Below, in pieces: positions 1 to 11,088 of a DNA stretch of 64,000 bases. Each line of letters begins with the position of its first letter. Within the stretch, counting starts at the first letter, position 1. The DNA is from Poa pratensis (lineage: Eukaryota; Streptophyta; Magnoliopsida; Poales; Poaceae). Under the pieces are notes generated by a model that ran no database searches, had not been told where the DNA came from, and worked only from the letters and a program-made list of their open reading frames with translations. The position numbers and the translations under genes were made by a program. The DNA lies in NCBI GenBank assembly GCA_947311845.1, contig CAMZMU010000117.1, positions 75,133,862 to 75,197,861 of the forward strand, in the 5' to 3' direction.

Positions 1-450
1 GCCATAGAGGTCAAACGCTCTAACCAGGATCGGGAAGGTTGCTTAAGGCTATAAAGAGAGCAATAAAGACGACATACCATGCCCTCTGGAATAAAATACC
101 CAGGTGCTGGGTGCACATAGAACTCCAAATGCAACTCACCATTAAGAGATGCATTATTGACACCAAACTTAGAGAAAATAGCGGTGCAAAAAATCCACAA
201 CAAGAAGAGTGCGAGCACTGGTCATGTGAGTCAAAGGAGCAAATGTCTCATGGTAGTCGTGAAATGCTCCTGATGAAACCACGTGCCAAAAGACATGCCA
301 TGTAGTGCTTGAGAGAACCATCTGAGTGAGTCTTAACCTTGTAGACCATATGAGAAACACTAGGAGGAAGAGAAACAAGATCCCACGCGTTAGTGTGCTC
401 AAGTGCAACAAGCTCCTCTACGCTCGCAAGGTGCCATTCCGGACGAAGAA
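1..450 (-). pseudogene. Copia reverse transcriptase N-terminal fragment
   Basis: Read on the minus strand, bases 450-280 give EELVALEHTNAWDLVSLPP and VYKVKTHSDGSLKHY, bases 280-180 give DYHETFAPLTHMTSARTLL in a shifted frame, and bases 165-1 give a third frame with GELHLEFYVHPAPGYF and a SLYSLKQ motif. This is the order found at the start of copia reverse transcriptase. At least two frameshifts and a stop break it. The catalytic YVDD part would lie left of the window. Confidence 0.75.
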
Positions 451-987
451 CAACATCACAATAAGAAGATAACTTGAGAATAGCATGACAACAGGAGCTT
501 CTTTTTATCTTTGTTGTTTAGATGGTTGATACATGTATCGACTTCTCGAAAAAAATGAGGGGCTAGAAGAACATAGCTAAACGACCCACAAACCAAGTAG
601 TCGGGAGAATGGGTGACAACGACGATGATGTTGTTGTGGCCATTTCGCACACAGTATATGCTTATTCTCTCACAGGTGGCACTTATCTTTCCTGCATATG
701 TAAATCTAATATATGTGTCTAGTTTCACCTATGCGAACATATTTTCCAGTGCATATGTGTTCTTGATTTCTTTAATTACACTCATCCAAAAATTGCTTAA
801 TCTTTCCAACAAAAGATACACAACTTTCCAAATTTCTTAGCTCGAACACATTTGAATGTCATAAAGACATTTTGAATGTCTTTCGTATGCAGTTTGGAGA
901 CTCTAAGATAAGGGCTCTTGACGAACCAACCACAAAGACACTCAAGAGATTCTCCACCCTAAAGAGCAGAAGAAGGCTGAATATAGA

Positions 988-1206
988 CTAGATGGAAGTG
1001 GAAACGAGCTCAGCCCAAAACTGAGGCAGAAAAGAGGTAGAGATCATCAACGCGTGAGCCGTCTCAAGAAGGTGACAATGATTGCACTCGAAAGCAGCAC
1101 TCTGAGCATGAGCACTAGGACAAGAGAATTGAGCAATCATACCCTTCTCAGCAAGAAACCCGTGTAGCGAACGACGGGCATACTCACTAGCAGATGAAAG
1201 ACACAA
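988..1206 (-). pseudogene. Copia integrase C-terminal core fragment
   Basis: The minus-strand reading contains a phrase typical of plant copia integrase cores: LHGFLAEKGMIAQFSCP, then HRHLLETA-like NHCHLLETAHALM, then LPQFWAELVSTS. In intact elements this is the region leading to the third catalytic acidic residue, within a segment usually reading GVAERKHR. Here that position reads AAFECNHC. The glutamate is kept but its neighbours are changed, and the frame is lost on both sides. It has no start codon context of its own and no function is expected. Confidence 0.75.
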
Positions 1207-1215
1207 ATAGGAGTG

Positions 1216-2325
1216 GAGAACTAGGTATGAATCATGTTGGTAATTTTTTTGTAGATATAGGCCTCACTATGAGAAGACATAAAATATTTTATTAAGTATA
1301 ACGAGAAAAGCCGTCTATACAAATGATATAATAGCGGTCATGCACGGAGACAAGGGGGACAGGGGGGGGGGGGGGGGTGTTCTAGGCCACCCCCATGCTT
1401 TAGATTTATTGAAGAACACTAGCCATTTGAGCTGTTATTTCTTAGTGATTTAGTGAAATCTGCCCCCCTCAACAAGTTTGCGACACTAAGTCTATCCAGT
1501 TAGCCCCCCTCAAGGTCACATGCTGGCTCCGTCCCTGATAACGGTCGCCTGTCGAAACAAATGGAGACAGTCGCAAACATCATAATGAATTGGTAAGTAT
1601 CTAACTGAACGTACTTACTAAGCCTACAACCCCGAAAATCTAAAGAAACATCTCCCGGCACTGTCCCTAGGCTTCTTGAATTTAGAAAAAACTCAAACGT
1701 CATTAAATATTTATTTGTTCATGATTACATAATATTTCTAATCTGCTTTTACCCATTTTGCTTATATGTTTCCAATGTTGTGTTGCCTAGGCTTCTATGT
1801 ACACAAAACTGCCGCCAGCTGATCGCCAAAGAAAAATTAGTGGGCAAGAAACCAAATTTATACTCTTTTTTTAGATGAAAAGAAAAAACTTATCCGATAT
1901 AGAGTTGATGGACCAAACATAAACTTTGACAATAGTTGTGGCACTAAAGGTGGACTCTTTCCTATTTCAATTTAAAGTAACATGTAATTTTTTCTTGTTA
2001 GCAAAACGATTTTGATAGTTTTTCATCGGGAATTTATGTGTTCTTTCATTTTTACAAAAATAAATATGTGTCATCATTTGTCATGGCATACACATGCATA
2101 AGGCCAAAATATACACTTCACAAATGGAAGGTCATGGTTAAAAATATTTTTTGCCTTTAGGAAGGTGGGAGGTTCGCTGAAAGAGAGCTCTTAGATGATA
2201 AAACTACAGATGTATGATGGAAATTATTTTTTATGCAGCAAAATAATAGATTGCGTCGGTTACGAAAAAATATACCGAGATTGCAGAAGTAGCATGAAGC
2301 AATGGATTGAGCCAGTGGTAATTAC
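1216..2325. other. Gene-free interval
   Basis: Apart from the G16 run I see no coding exon, LTR or bounded transposon here. The sequence is AT-rich towards 1700-2160. If the LON-domain gene fragment to the right was once complete, this stretch would be its intron 2 or sequence that replaced its 3' half. I searched it on the minus strand for the next expected LON-domain exon and did not find one. Confidence 0.5.
1362..1377. repeat. G16 homopolymer
   Basis: An uninterrupted run of 16 G residues follows another G/A-rich stretch. It lies in gene-free sequence between the copia remnant and the LON gene fragment. It is a likely spot for length variation and sequencing error, and a potential G-quadruplex former. 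Confidence 0.9.
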
Positions 2326-3486
2326 CTCTTCTAGCAATGCTAGATACCTTGCTTCATACAAGTGCAGAGTCTTGCATTCAGATGGAATCAACACCTATAA
2401 TAATTCCATTATCTTAGCAATCCCATTACTCTGTTTTATTTTTGTAAGAAAATGTACAAGCCTCACGCCAAGCAACTGGTCCAAGTAATAATTTTATAAC
2501 TTTGCAGAACATAAATACTGAGACAAACTTGTTGATTTGAAATGGTGCAGTTCGTCTATGTGATTCCCAAATTAAATCCATAAGTTGGCTACAAGGAAAA
2601 TGAGAACTCTTTAATTGGTTAATGCAAAGGCAGCATGCAACTAGAGGAGAATCAAACCATGGCGATGTGATAACCTCACCAACAACGTCCGGATGCCAAA
2701 ATTATGACGCATGCGTTGCTGCAACATGGAAATGACTAGCTAACAGTAGGCCCAGATAATAGGCTCTTGCAAGAAAACAATTCTCGCTTTTAAAAGCACA
2801 TCTAGCAACTGCAGTTACTGTACAAACCTGACGGTGATGATATGCATTAGCAGAAACAAAGAAATGTTATTGCAAGTTCTACCATGTTTCATGAAGAAAG
2901 GTTACCAAACAGCCCCTGCCCTCACCAACTCCAGCCAGGATTTCCACTTTGGCTGACTCAACTAATTTGTACTATTCATTTCAACCCAATAACAGACTAT
3001 TGAACCCCTCATCCCAACCGTCCTTATCTAATGGGAATAAGTATCGTAGTTCTGAGTTTTTCTTGATCTAGACCACCGTAGTCACCAATGAAACAAAAAA
3101 CTGCCAAGAACCCAACCAGTTCGACATGTACCTTCCAGTCGACCATTGGGTCGATTGTGAATTATCCGTAATGAACTCTGGTCTTGCTAAGCTATATAAT
3201 TAAGTAATACCAGATTCTGGCTAACGCTATCCCAGACAAAACAGAGAAAGGGTCTTCGATTTTTGTGGATGTTCAGAAGCCTTACCTCCGCAGGCTGGAA
3301 TGGGAGGAGGGGGAACTCGAGCGGCGGCGATGGTGGCGGCAGTAGCGGCGAGGACGAGCAGCGGGCGGCCGGGAGCCGACGGCGGCGCGTCGGGCACGCG
3401 AGGAGTGAAGCGTGGATCCTAGGGCTTAGATCATGCAGGTTCGGCGCTGACGGGGAGAGGAGGCGGAGGAGAGTGAAGGCGGCCAT
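2326..3486 (-). pseudogene. LON substrate-binding-domain protein gene, first two exons only
   Basis: Exon 1 runs 3486 to 3286 (67 codons), starting MAAFTLLRLL with a Ser/Arg/Pro-rich N terminus typical of a plastid or mitochondrial transit peptide and ending LEFPLLPFQPAE before a GTAAGG donor. Exon 2 runs 2394 to 2326 (23 codons, phase 0) after a TTATAG acceptor and reads VLIPSECKTLHLYEARYLAL, ending at a GTAATT donor. Together these are the start of the LON N-terminal (PUA-like) domain of the organelle-targeted plant family that carries this domain without the protease. The exon junction keeps frame. No third exon appears before the copia remnant, so the gene is either truncated or its downstream exons lie left of the window beyond a retrotransposon-filled intron. 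Family assignment is from remembered motif similarity. Confidence 0.72.
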
Positions 3487-3519
3487 GGATGGCCGCGGCG
3501 GCAGATGAAGTGTGGTAGG

Positions 3520-4240
3520 GGGTGGCCGGGTGGGGGTCGGTTGTTTTAGCGGTTGCCAATGGCGGGAGCAGAGAGATAATGCTGCTCGGCCATTTACCGT
3601 ACAGAATATATTTTGTTTAGGTTTTTTTTTCGGATTGTAAATGTTTTCGCGATTGTCTATTCACGATGGTCCGTATGCAAATATCAGTTATTTTTCGTGG
3701 AAATCTTAATTATCACGTCACTCCATAAGTCCATCATACTGGCTAAACATTCTTTTGCTAAAATTGCAAATTTTGCTTGTTCCAATTTTTTGTTTTTATA
3801 TTTTGAATAATATATTTATGCTGAGTTGTGTGTAATTTAAATTGCTAAGTTTATAAAAATTCAGTCAACTAAGTATCTGCCGTATTTTTTTTCCAAACCA
3901 AAGTCCCATTTGGAGCTTCTTTGTTGAGTGTCTTTCGATCTCTTTACCAAGTCTATTTCGTTTTGTTTGCCGAGCCTTTGTTTTTGAGCCACGCTTGACA
4001 AACATTATCTTTCCTGAGCGGTCGAGGAAATACACTCGGCAAAGACAGTGACACTTGGCAAATTCTTTTTTCCCAGTGTCTAGTCTCTTCGTTCTCGAAA
4101 ACACAACAATAACCATAATCATACCCTCTTTTACTGGTTAGTTTAACTACCATCCCTCCATATCTAGATCTTATAAGCTCTTAAAGAAAGATCTTAAGCT
4201 GATTTAGCTTTTTTTTTTTTAGGATTTTAAGCTAATTCAG
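3520..4240. other. Intergenic interval
   Basis: AT-rich sequence upstream of the LON exon 1 (the gene on its left points away) and downstream of the TLDc gene. I see no exon or bounded repeat. Short open frames here are on the order of chance length. Confidence 0.5.
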
Positions 4241-4960
4241 CTAGTACATGCTCGCTATCTGCGGGCTACAGAAGACGAGCACCTCGTCGAGGTCGACCTT
4301 GGAGTCGTCGCCGAACAGGCTCTCCTTGCCGTCCTTCCTCCTGGCGTACGACAGCCCAAGCCGCGACCGCGCGCGCCTGAGGTCGCCGACGCCCACGCTG
4401 GCGTCGGGCCCCGTGAACACCCCCATCACCGCTGTGAGCGGCGGGCCGATGAGCAGCCCGTCGGCGCCGAACTGCGGCCCGCCCCGCGCGTAGTCGAACA
4501 GCGCCGCGCCGCTCCCGCCCACCTTCGGCAGCACCACGGGCCCGGCCCCGGCGGCCTCGTCGTCGGCGGGCCAGTAGAAGAGGAAGGCGTCGAGCGTGTC
4601 GTAGTAGTCGTCGGTGCTGCGGTACCCCTCCGGGCTGAACCCGCCGAACCTGAAGGAGCCTCCCGCAGTGTAGCCGACGACGACGCAGGGGCCCTTGAAG
4701 TCGCACCGCCGGTGGAAGTCCGTCGCGCCGAAGCCGTCCACGGTGGCCTTGTAGCAGCAGCTGAGCTCGCGGCCTTTGAGGTGCGTGTTGTCCACGAGCG
4801 ACGTGGGGAACGGCGGCTCCACGTCGTGGTACTGGAACTGCGGCGGCGGCGGCGTATCGGCTTCTTTCGCGCCTCTGCCCCAGTTGAAGAAGCTGCGGGG
4901 AGTTACGAAGCTTGCTCTGGTCGGAGCCATCATCATCCTGCCGCTCGCCATGAACGCCAT
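4241..4960 (-). CDS. TLDc-domain protein, intronless
   Basis: A single 239-residue open frame, strongly GC-rich like other monocot single-exon genes. Residues 1-50 are a low-complexity leader with a Pro run (37-40). From about residue 54 it follows the plant TLDc pattern: [20 protein letters not shown], then [15 protein letters not shown], then [11 protein letters not shown] near 103-113 and DAFLFYW at 124-130, closing with DEVLVFC near 226-232. The FGGF motif and DAFLF strand are the best family markers. TLDc proteins elsewhere bind the V-ATPase or act in oxidative-stress responses; the role of short plant members is not established. ATG 4960 is the first of the frame; M4, M9 and M10-11 are alternatives. 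No frameshift or stop is seen, so it looks intact. Confidence 0.8.
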   Translation of the reverse strand: MAFMASGRMMMAPTRASFVTPRSFFNWGRGAKEADTPPPPQFQYHDVEPPFPTSLVDNTHLKGRELSCCYKATVDGFGATDFHRRCDFKGPCVVVGYTAGGSFRFGGFSPEGYRSTDDYYDTLDAFLFYWPADDEAAGAGPVVLPKVGGSGAALFDYARGGPQFGADGLLIGPPLTAVMGVFTGPDASVGVGDLRRARSRLGLSYARRKDGKESLFGDDSKVDLDEVLVFCSPQIASMY

Positions 4961-6399
4961 GCTACAGCGCCGATCACTTGCTCGACCGATCGTGGAGGAA
5001 GAGGAGGAGGGAGATCAGCAACTCGATCTCAAACAAACGAGTTTTCGTGGGCACGGACGCTCCTTATCTGTTGCCAAGTAGCGGTGACGTGTAACGAGCC
5101 TATTGGCTGTGGCAATCTCCGCTAATAACGTATTCAATTCACGGGGGAAATAAATTGAAGCGCAAAACGTTTTCCACGGTCCAGCGAGCAGCCCAACGAG
5201 CCACAACACAGCTCCAGCGAACCACACCACAGCTCAGCGAGCAGCCCCAGCCCATTGAACAAACACCACAACTGCCCATCGAACATGACAGAGAAACAAT
5301 ATCACAAGCCATACATGATTCTCAAAAATGACTTTCAATTCTTGCTCTTACAACATCATCCTCTTTATTAACACTGCATCACAATGTCAAAACTCACTGT
5401 TATAAATCCACAAAAGAAACAGAATCACAGACCAAACACAAAATGAGCTATTAAACAAGGGAAATGCAGAACAAGGGAGCGCCAAATAGTTGGACATATT
5501 TCGCAGCAGAGAATTTTAAGAAAATCGCTAACAATTTCACCATGGGTCTGGTTTAATGCAAGTTAAAGAGTGTAGTAGAAATATGTATTAGCGCTAGAGT
5601 AAAATAACAAGCGTAATCTAGTACAGTGCAAATGCAGCTTGTTGGGCTACGGGAAGAGATGACCACAGATGCAGAGCAACAGGAGAAGTCAAAAAATTAC
5701 ACAAGTACATAACAGCTAATTAATGGGGCGGTTTTGGGGACAAATTCGTAAACCTCGGAAGATGCTGTTTGGCTTTCAGAATGACACACCTTACACAAAC
5801 TCAAACATAAATAGGGCAGGGAGATGTAGTATAAGATGCAGTGAGAGAGAAGCATGTGTAAGCCAAAAAGAGTGTGGTTCATCAAAACTGAAAGTGCGCA
5901 TACCTTACTATCCCGCGAAACCACATGAATTTACGAATTGAAGGCCTACATATGTATGGGGTCTTTCTTTGTTTGGTACTAGAGCAGTTCATCCCAACAA
6001 AGTTGACATCAAAATCATCGATGGGACCTCCAATCAACACCTAGCACAAACATGAGGATGAAGTTATGCGTGAAAAATGCAATTCATAATGCCTGAAACA
6101 AAGGATATGCATAAGCACATACAATGATAGAATACAGATTAATCCATTCATATCATTATACAGTTATTTATTTGAACTATACAAACTAAAGCAGCTAGCT
6201 CACCTCATGGATTCGGCATGTGCTTAGCATTTCCTCATCGGTATGAGTATGAGTACAAAAAAAAGGCAAGATCTAATCTGCTTGTTGTCTTTAATTCCCC
6301 TGATCAAAGTAGCGCCATACAGCTGCTACCTTCCTATATGGCATCAATACCAAGAACGTTCTTGATTTTGACGATGAAAAAATGAACATATATCTGTAC

Positions 6400-7370
6400 A
6401 GAGAAACAACACTGAGAAATGATAGGACTAAGAGAAGAAATACTGAGAAAATATGACTGAGACTACAAAGATTAACTGGAAACTTAGAAAAGAGAGAATC
6501 CAGACTAAAGAAAGATAGACTGATAAACAAAAGACTAAGAAAAGAGAAAATTCAAAAAGAAGAAAGATAGACTCAAAAGAAACAAAGCTGAAGACAATTA
6601 GGACTAAATAAAAATTGAAGAAACTGAATTAATGAGAAACTTAGGCAAGTGAAATGCCAATTATGAGTGACTGAAGTAATGAAGAACTAAATGAAATATA
6701 AAGACTGACTTAGGAAAATGAACTGAAGGACTTAGGCAAGTGAAATGCCAATTATGAATGACTGAAGTAATGAAGGACTGAAGAAAATATAAAGAGATAT
6801 TTAGGAAAATGAACTGAAGGACTTGGGAAGTGAAATGCAAATTATGAGTGGCTGAAGTAATGAAGAGCTGAAGAAAATATAAAAAGAGTGACTTAGGAAA
6901 ATAAACTGAAGGAAAAAAACTGAATGAAGGGCTAGACTGAGCAAAAAGGACTTAGACTGAGATTAACTGAAGAAATAAGACTGAGCGACGACTATACTGA
7001 AATGACTAAGAAAAGCATATCTGAACTGAAAGACTGAGACTGTGATGAGTGAGCAAACATAACTGAGTGACAACTATACTGAAGAACTAAAGAAAGAGAG
7101 AATAAAAAACTAAAGAATGAAAAATGAAGAATAAAGAATGAATGTGGCAATTGATGAGTAAATAACTGAACTGAAGGACTAGACTGAGCAAAAAATACTT
7201 AGACTGAGATAAACTAAAGAAATAAGATTGAAGATAAGGCAAACTGAGAAAATAGTCTGAATATATGAGATACGACTGAGCAAATTTTTAAAAATGATGA
7301 AGACTAGACTAAGATAAACTGAAGAAATAAGACTGAAGATAAGGAAACTTAAGATAAGACAAAATTCAGA
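6400..7370. repeat. Purine-rich degenerate repeat tract
   Basis: About 970 bp in which the plus strand is built almost entirely of variants of ACTGAAGAA, GACTGAG and AATGAAGGAC, so A and G far outnumber C and T. No frame is open through it. This is a strand-asymmetric minisatellite-like tract. Its best-ordered part is the 90-bp array at 6641-6910. Confidence 0.7.
6641..6910. repeat. Tandem repeat, unit about 90 bp, about three copies
   Basis: Units begin at about 6641, 6731 and 6822, each opening with a variant of CTTAGGCAAGTGAAATGCC and continuing with ATTATGAGTGACTGAAGTAA. The spacing of 90 and 91 bp shows local tandem duplication inside the purine-rich tract. Confidence 0.8.
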
Positions 7371-8169
7371 CTCGGCTATTTTCTTCTCTTTAGAAGATAC
7401 CAGAGCGAAGCTCTGAGTTTCTCGAAAAAAAGACTTTCGACGTGGAATTCCACATACTACTAGTTGTCAGTAATTTGACATTTGCATAACTATGAATTTT
7501 TATCAAGGAGAGGTTCAGTAAGTAATTCTAGCTGGACACCATGGAGTATACAAAACTGAAATAACATTAGTTGAATTTCAAAACTGAAAACAACACGAGA
7601 ACAAGAAGTTTTGTAACTGTGTCAGTGATTCACTGGTTCTCAGCGTTCCTGCACAAATGAAACGGAGTTGTCAACTTGAATCAACAATATATGCCATGGT
7701 TATTCAGACAACTACCATCCACACAAAGGGGAAAAGATGATTTGGGCAGTTGGCTGCTGAAAATACCTCGAGATGACAACATCAAGACATTCAGTTCAGT
7801 GAAACATAACATCACAGGACACCAAATTATCTCACTAGACTCAACCTCATACCATTTCTTCTTCCGAACTGGAGCAGACAGGGAAAAACTCCCTTCAGTT
7901 CACACACACCAAACACACTACACTACAAAGACCCGAACTGACAGACATCGGTTTTTGAAATATCGAGCTATCTAAAAAAAACTTACATAATCAAACATAA
8001 CGTCCCTGAACACGGTAAGACAAAGGTAGAAAATGAATAATTGAATCTAAATCAATTTAAGCTGTTCACGCGCCTACATCATCATCAATTCGAGTTGTTC
8101 GAACAACCCACATTGAACAGCGAGACCTGGACACGCCCAAAAAAAAAGGTTGAAATGAAGAACAAACTA

Positions 8170-8700
8170 AATCGAACTAAACACTAATCGATCCGAGCTG
8201 TTCACGCACGAATACATGGCGCCTCAGTCCCCACGGCGCCGAATCAAGCTGCCGACTAGCCCATGCTAACACCGCCGACGCGCTCGCCCTGTTCCGCGCT
8301 CGCGCCTCTGGAATCAGATACACACGCACCTCCCGCCAGGGAGCTCCAGCCACGAGACCCATTGACGACCAAACCCTCACACCACCAAAACAAAGAGAAA
8401 ATGAGGACATTTGAGTACCCGTCTCGGCGGCGGCGTCCATGCCTTCTGCGCCGGCGAGCCACCGCGGCCTCCGGCTCCGGGCACACCCGATGCGGTATCC
8501 CTGCGCCCTGCGGCCCTCTCCGCCATGGCCCTCTTTGTCTCTTCCCCTGCTCCCCAGAAGCCAGTGCGAAATGACAAGCCATCCTTCTCCTGACATCGTC
8601 GCGCGGCCCAGACTTGAGCCGAGAAAAGAGAGCCCAACGACGCGCTGAGATCCGTGCAAACTGAGGAATCAAACGGACAGAAAAGTGACTGTTTCCCAAT
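8170..8700. other. GC-rich island without a recognised gene
   Basis: Base composition changes abruptly to GC-rich here and overlapping frames are open on both strands, up to 169 codons on the minus strand. None has a recognisable motif. Open frames on both strands are expected from GC richness alone. It may be the first exon or promoter of a lost gene, a captured gene fragment, or part of the 25-bp-flanked segment. I do not call a CDS. Confidence 0.35.
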
Positions 8701-9492
8701 TTTAAAACAGCTAGCTGTTAAATAGGAAAACTGAAAAATAAAGCCTAGAGAACCCGGGGGAAATAAATTAAAGCACAAAAAGATGTCTAGAGATAGAAAA
8801 TCAGACAATTTGTTGCTGTTGAAATTGTCGTAGACAGCTCCAAAAATAATGAGAAAATTTCTTATATGACACTCCCTTAAAATCATGTTCCTTATTTGAC
8901 ACTGGTAATTTTTTCTTCCCTACGTGACCTCTTCTTAAAATTTCTTTCCTTTTGTGACACCGCCGTTACTCTGTTATGCTGTTCCGTTAAAGAAAAATCG
9001 GGCGTACAAAAATGCCCTCGTCTCCATCCTAGCGCGGCGCCGCCCTCCTCGCGGAATCCCTCGACTCCGCGGCCGCCGTATACGACGAATCGCCGCAAGC
9101 GCCTGGCGTCAGCTGGCCTTCTCCGTGGCATGGGCGTCCTCGAGCCCACCGGCGGCGCCGGGCATGGCGTTCGGGGCAGAGGACCTGGGCGGGGAGGGTC
9201 GTCGGGGTCCAGAATGCACGGCCGGCCTGGGTGGCGGCGCGTGGATGCGGAGCTGGTTGGGGCGGGGCGGGTGCACGTGCGCCGCACATCCGTGCTCGCG
9301 AAGGTCCGTGGGGACGAGGAGGATGCACAGGAGGTCGGTCACCGGCGTGGACCACGGGTTTAGGCGGAGGAGGAGCAGAGCAACGCCATAGCCAGGAAGC
9401 TCGCACGCAAATCCTCTATGCAGCTCCCCGGTGTGTGCACCTCCCCGACAGAAAACTGCCAGAAACCACAAAACGGCGCTCACGCGCACGAC

Positions 9493-11088
9493 TGATACGT
9501 CTTAAACATATCTATAATTTTTGATGTTCCATGTTGATATTATGCCAATTGTTACATGTTTTACATACACTTCATATCATTTTTATACATTTTCTGGGAC
9601 TAACCTATTAACAAGATGACACAGTGTCAGTTCCTGTTTTCTGCTGTTTTTGTATTTCAGAAAATCTGTTCTGGAAATATTCTCGGAATTGGACGAAAAG
9701 TCATCTGAAGGTCCTATTTCACCGACACGTACACGGAGTCCAAAGGAGAGACAGAGGAGGGCCAGGGACCCCCACACGCACCCTCGGCGCAGCCAAGGGT
9801 GGGGCCGTGCCCTAGGGTTGTGTGGGCCCCCTGGGTGCCCTCAGCCGCCGCTATTTCGCCTATTTATTCCCCCCGACGCGAAAACCCTAAACACCCGAGC
9901 CATTATCCACGAAAAGTTTCAGAGGCACCGCCGTCGTCAACCCTAGTTCGGGAGGGTCCAGAACCTCTTCCCGACACCCTGCCGGAGAGGGGAATCATCA
10001 CCGGAGGGCTCTACATCACCATGCCTGCCTCCGGAGTGATGCGTGAGTAGTTCATCCTTGGACTACGGGTCCATAGCAGTAGCTAGATGGTTGTCTCTCC
10101 ACTTTGTGCTATCATGTTTAGATCTTGTGAGCTGCCTAACATGATCAAGATCATCTTATTGTAATACTATATGTTGTGTTTGCTGGGATCCGATGAATAT
10201 TGAATACTATGATCAAGTTGATTATCAATCTATCTTTATATGTTATTTATGATCTTGCATGCTTTCCGTTACTAGTAGATGCTTTGGCCAAGTAGATGCT
10301 TGTAACTCCAAGAGTTAGTATTTATGCTAGATAGTGGGTTCATGCCTCCAGTAATCTGGTCGAGTGACAGCAACGTCTAAGATTGTGGATGTGCTGTTGC
10401 CACTAGGGATAACACAACAATGCTATGTCTACGGTCATATGTACTTGTTTACATTACACACTTTACTTAATGCAATTATCCGTTGCTTGCAACTTAATAC
10501 CAACGGGGAACACGGATGTCAACCTGAAGGTGGATTATTAGTCATAGATGCAGTTGGATAACGGTCTATGTATCTTGTCGTAATGCCCAAATGAATATCA
10601 TAGTAGTCATCTTGTCATATATATGCATTGTCATGCGCTCAATATTTGTCAATTGCCCAGCTGTAATTTGTTTACCCAACATATTATTTATCTTTATGGA
10701 GAGACACCACTAGTGAACTGTGGACCCCGGTCCATTCCTTTACACTGATAAAACCACCAACTACAATTATTGTTCTCTTTTACTTTCTGCAATTAAACAC
10801 TGTTTTCCACACCATACGTTTAACCCTTTGTTTTCAGCAAACTGGGAAGATTGACAACCTTCCTGTTTCGTTTGGACAAATTAGTTTGATTGTGTTGTGT
10901 GCAGGTTCCACGTCAACAGTCAGAATCCCCTTCAACACCATATTTTCTGGCGCCGTTGACAACCTTCTGATGTGCTTCTGCTCCTACTGGTTCGATAACC
11001 TTGGTTTCATACTGAGGGAAACTTACTGCTGCACTGGTTCATACCTTTTTCTTGGGGTCTCCCAACGAACGTGTGTTTCACATCATCA
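9493..11088 (+). mobile_element. Solo LTR of a Triticeae Ty3/gypsy retrotransposon
   Basis: Starts TGATACGTCTTAAACATATC and ends CACATCATCA, and contains phrases typical of a large Triticeae LTR family: GGACTACGGGTCCATAGCAG, CTTGTGAGCTGCCTAACATG, GTTGCCACTAGGGATAA and GTGAACTGTGGACCCCGGTC. Flanking 5-bp sequences are ACGAC (9488-9492) and ACGAT (11089-11093), one difference apart. Only one LTR and no internal domain is present, so it is a solo LTR left by recombination between the two LTRs of a full element. It lies inside the 8851-14114 MULE and is therefore younger. The family resembles Sabrina/WHAM types; I am not certain which. Confidence 0.85.

Larger units (their letters stand above)
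1..1215 (-). mobile_element. Degenerate Ty1/copia retrotransposon (pol remnant)
   Basis: On the minus strand this segment reads, from right to left, as pieces of a copia polyprotein: end of integrase (1206-988), the linker before reverse transcriptase (about 440-350), then the start of reverse transcriptase down to base 1. Frames change repeatedly and stops interrupt, so it is inactive. The order integrase then reverse transcriptase is the copia order, which separates it from Ty3/gypsy. The reverse transcriptase is still being read at base 1, so the element continues beyond the left edge. The stretch 450-980 holds no piece I can assign. No LTR was recognised. Confidence 0.75.
5141..8780. other. 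3.6-kb segment flanked by a 25-bp direct repeat
   Basis: The 25-mer starting GGGGGAAATAAATT occurs at 5141-5165 and again near 8756-8780 with two differences, in the same orientation. Between the copies lie AT-rich sequence, the purine-rich array (6400-7370) and a GC-rich island (8170-8700). No coding gene, polyA tail, LTR or inverted end was recognised. The repeat could be a long TSD of an unrecognised insertion, or a by-product of double-strand-break repair. Confidence 0.3.

Noticed and set aside
5902..6049. Possible minus-strand exon between a GTGCTAG acceptor and a GTATGC donor
   Set aside because: About 49 open codons with plausible splice sites, but no recognisable motif and no partner exon; chance is a sufficient explanation.
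8170..9490. Long overlapping ORFs on both strands as genes
   Set aside because: High GC removes stop codons in all frames; no frame stands out by composition or motif.
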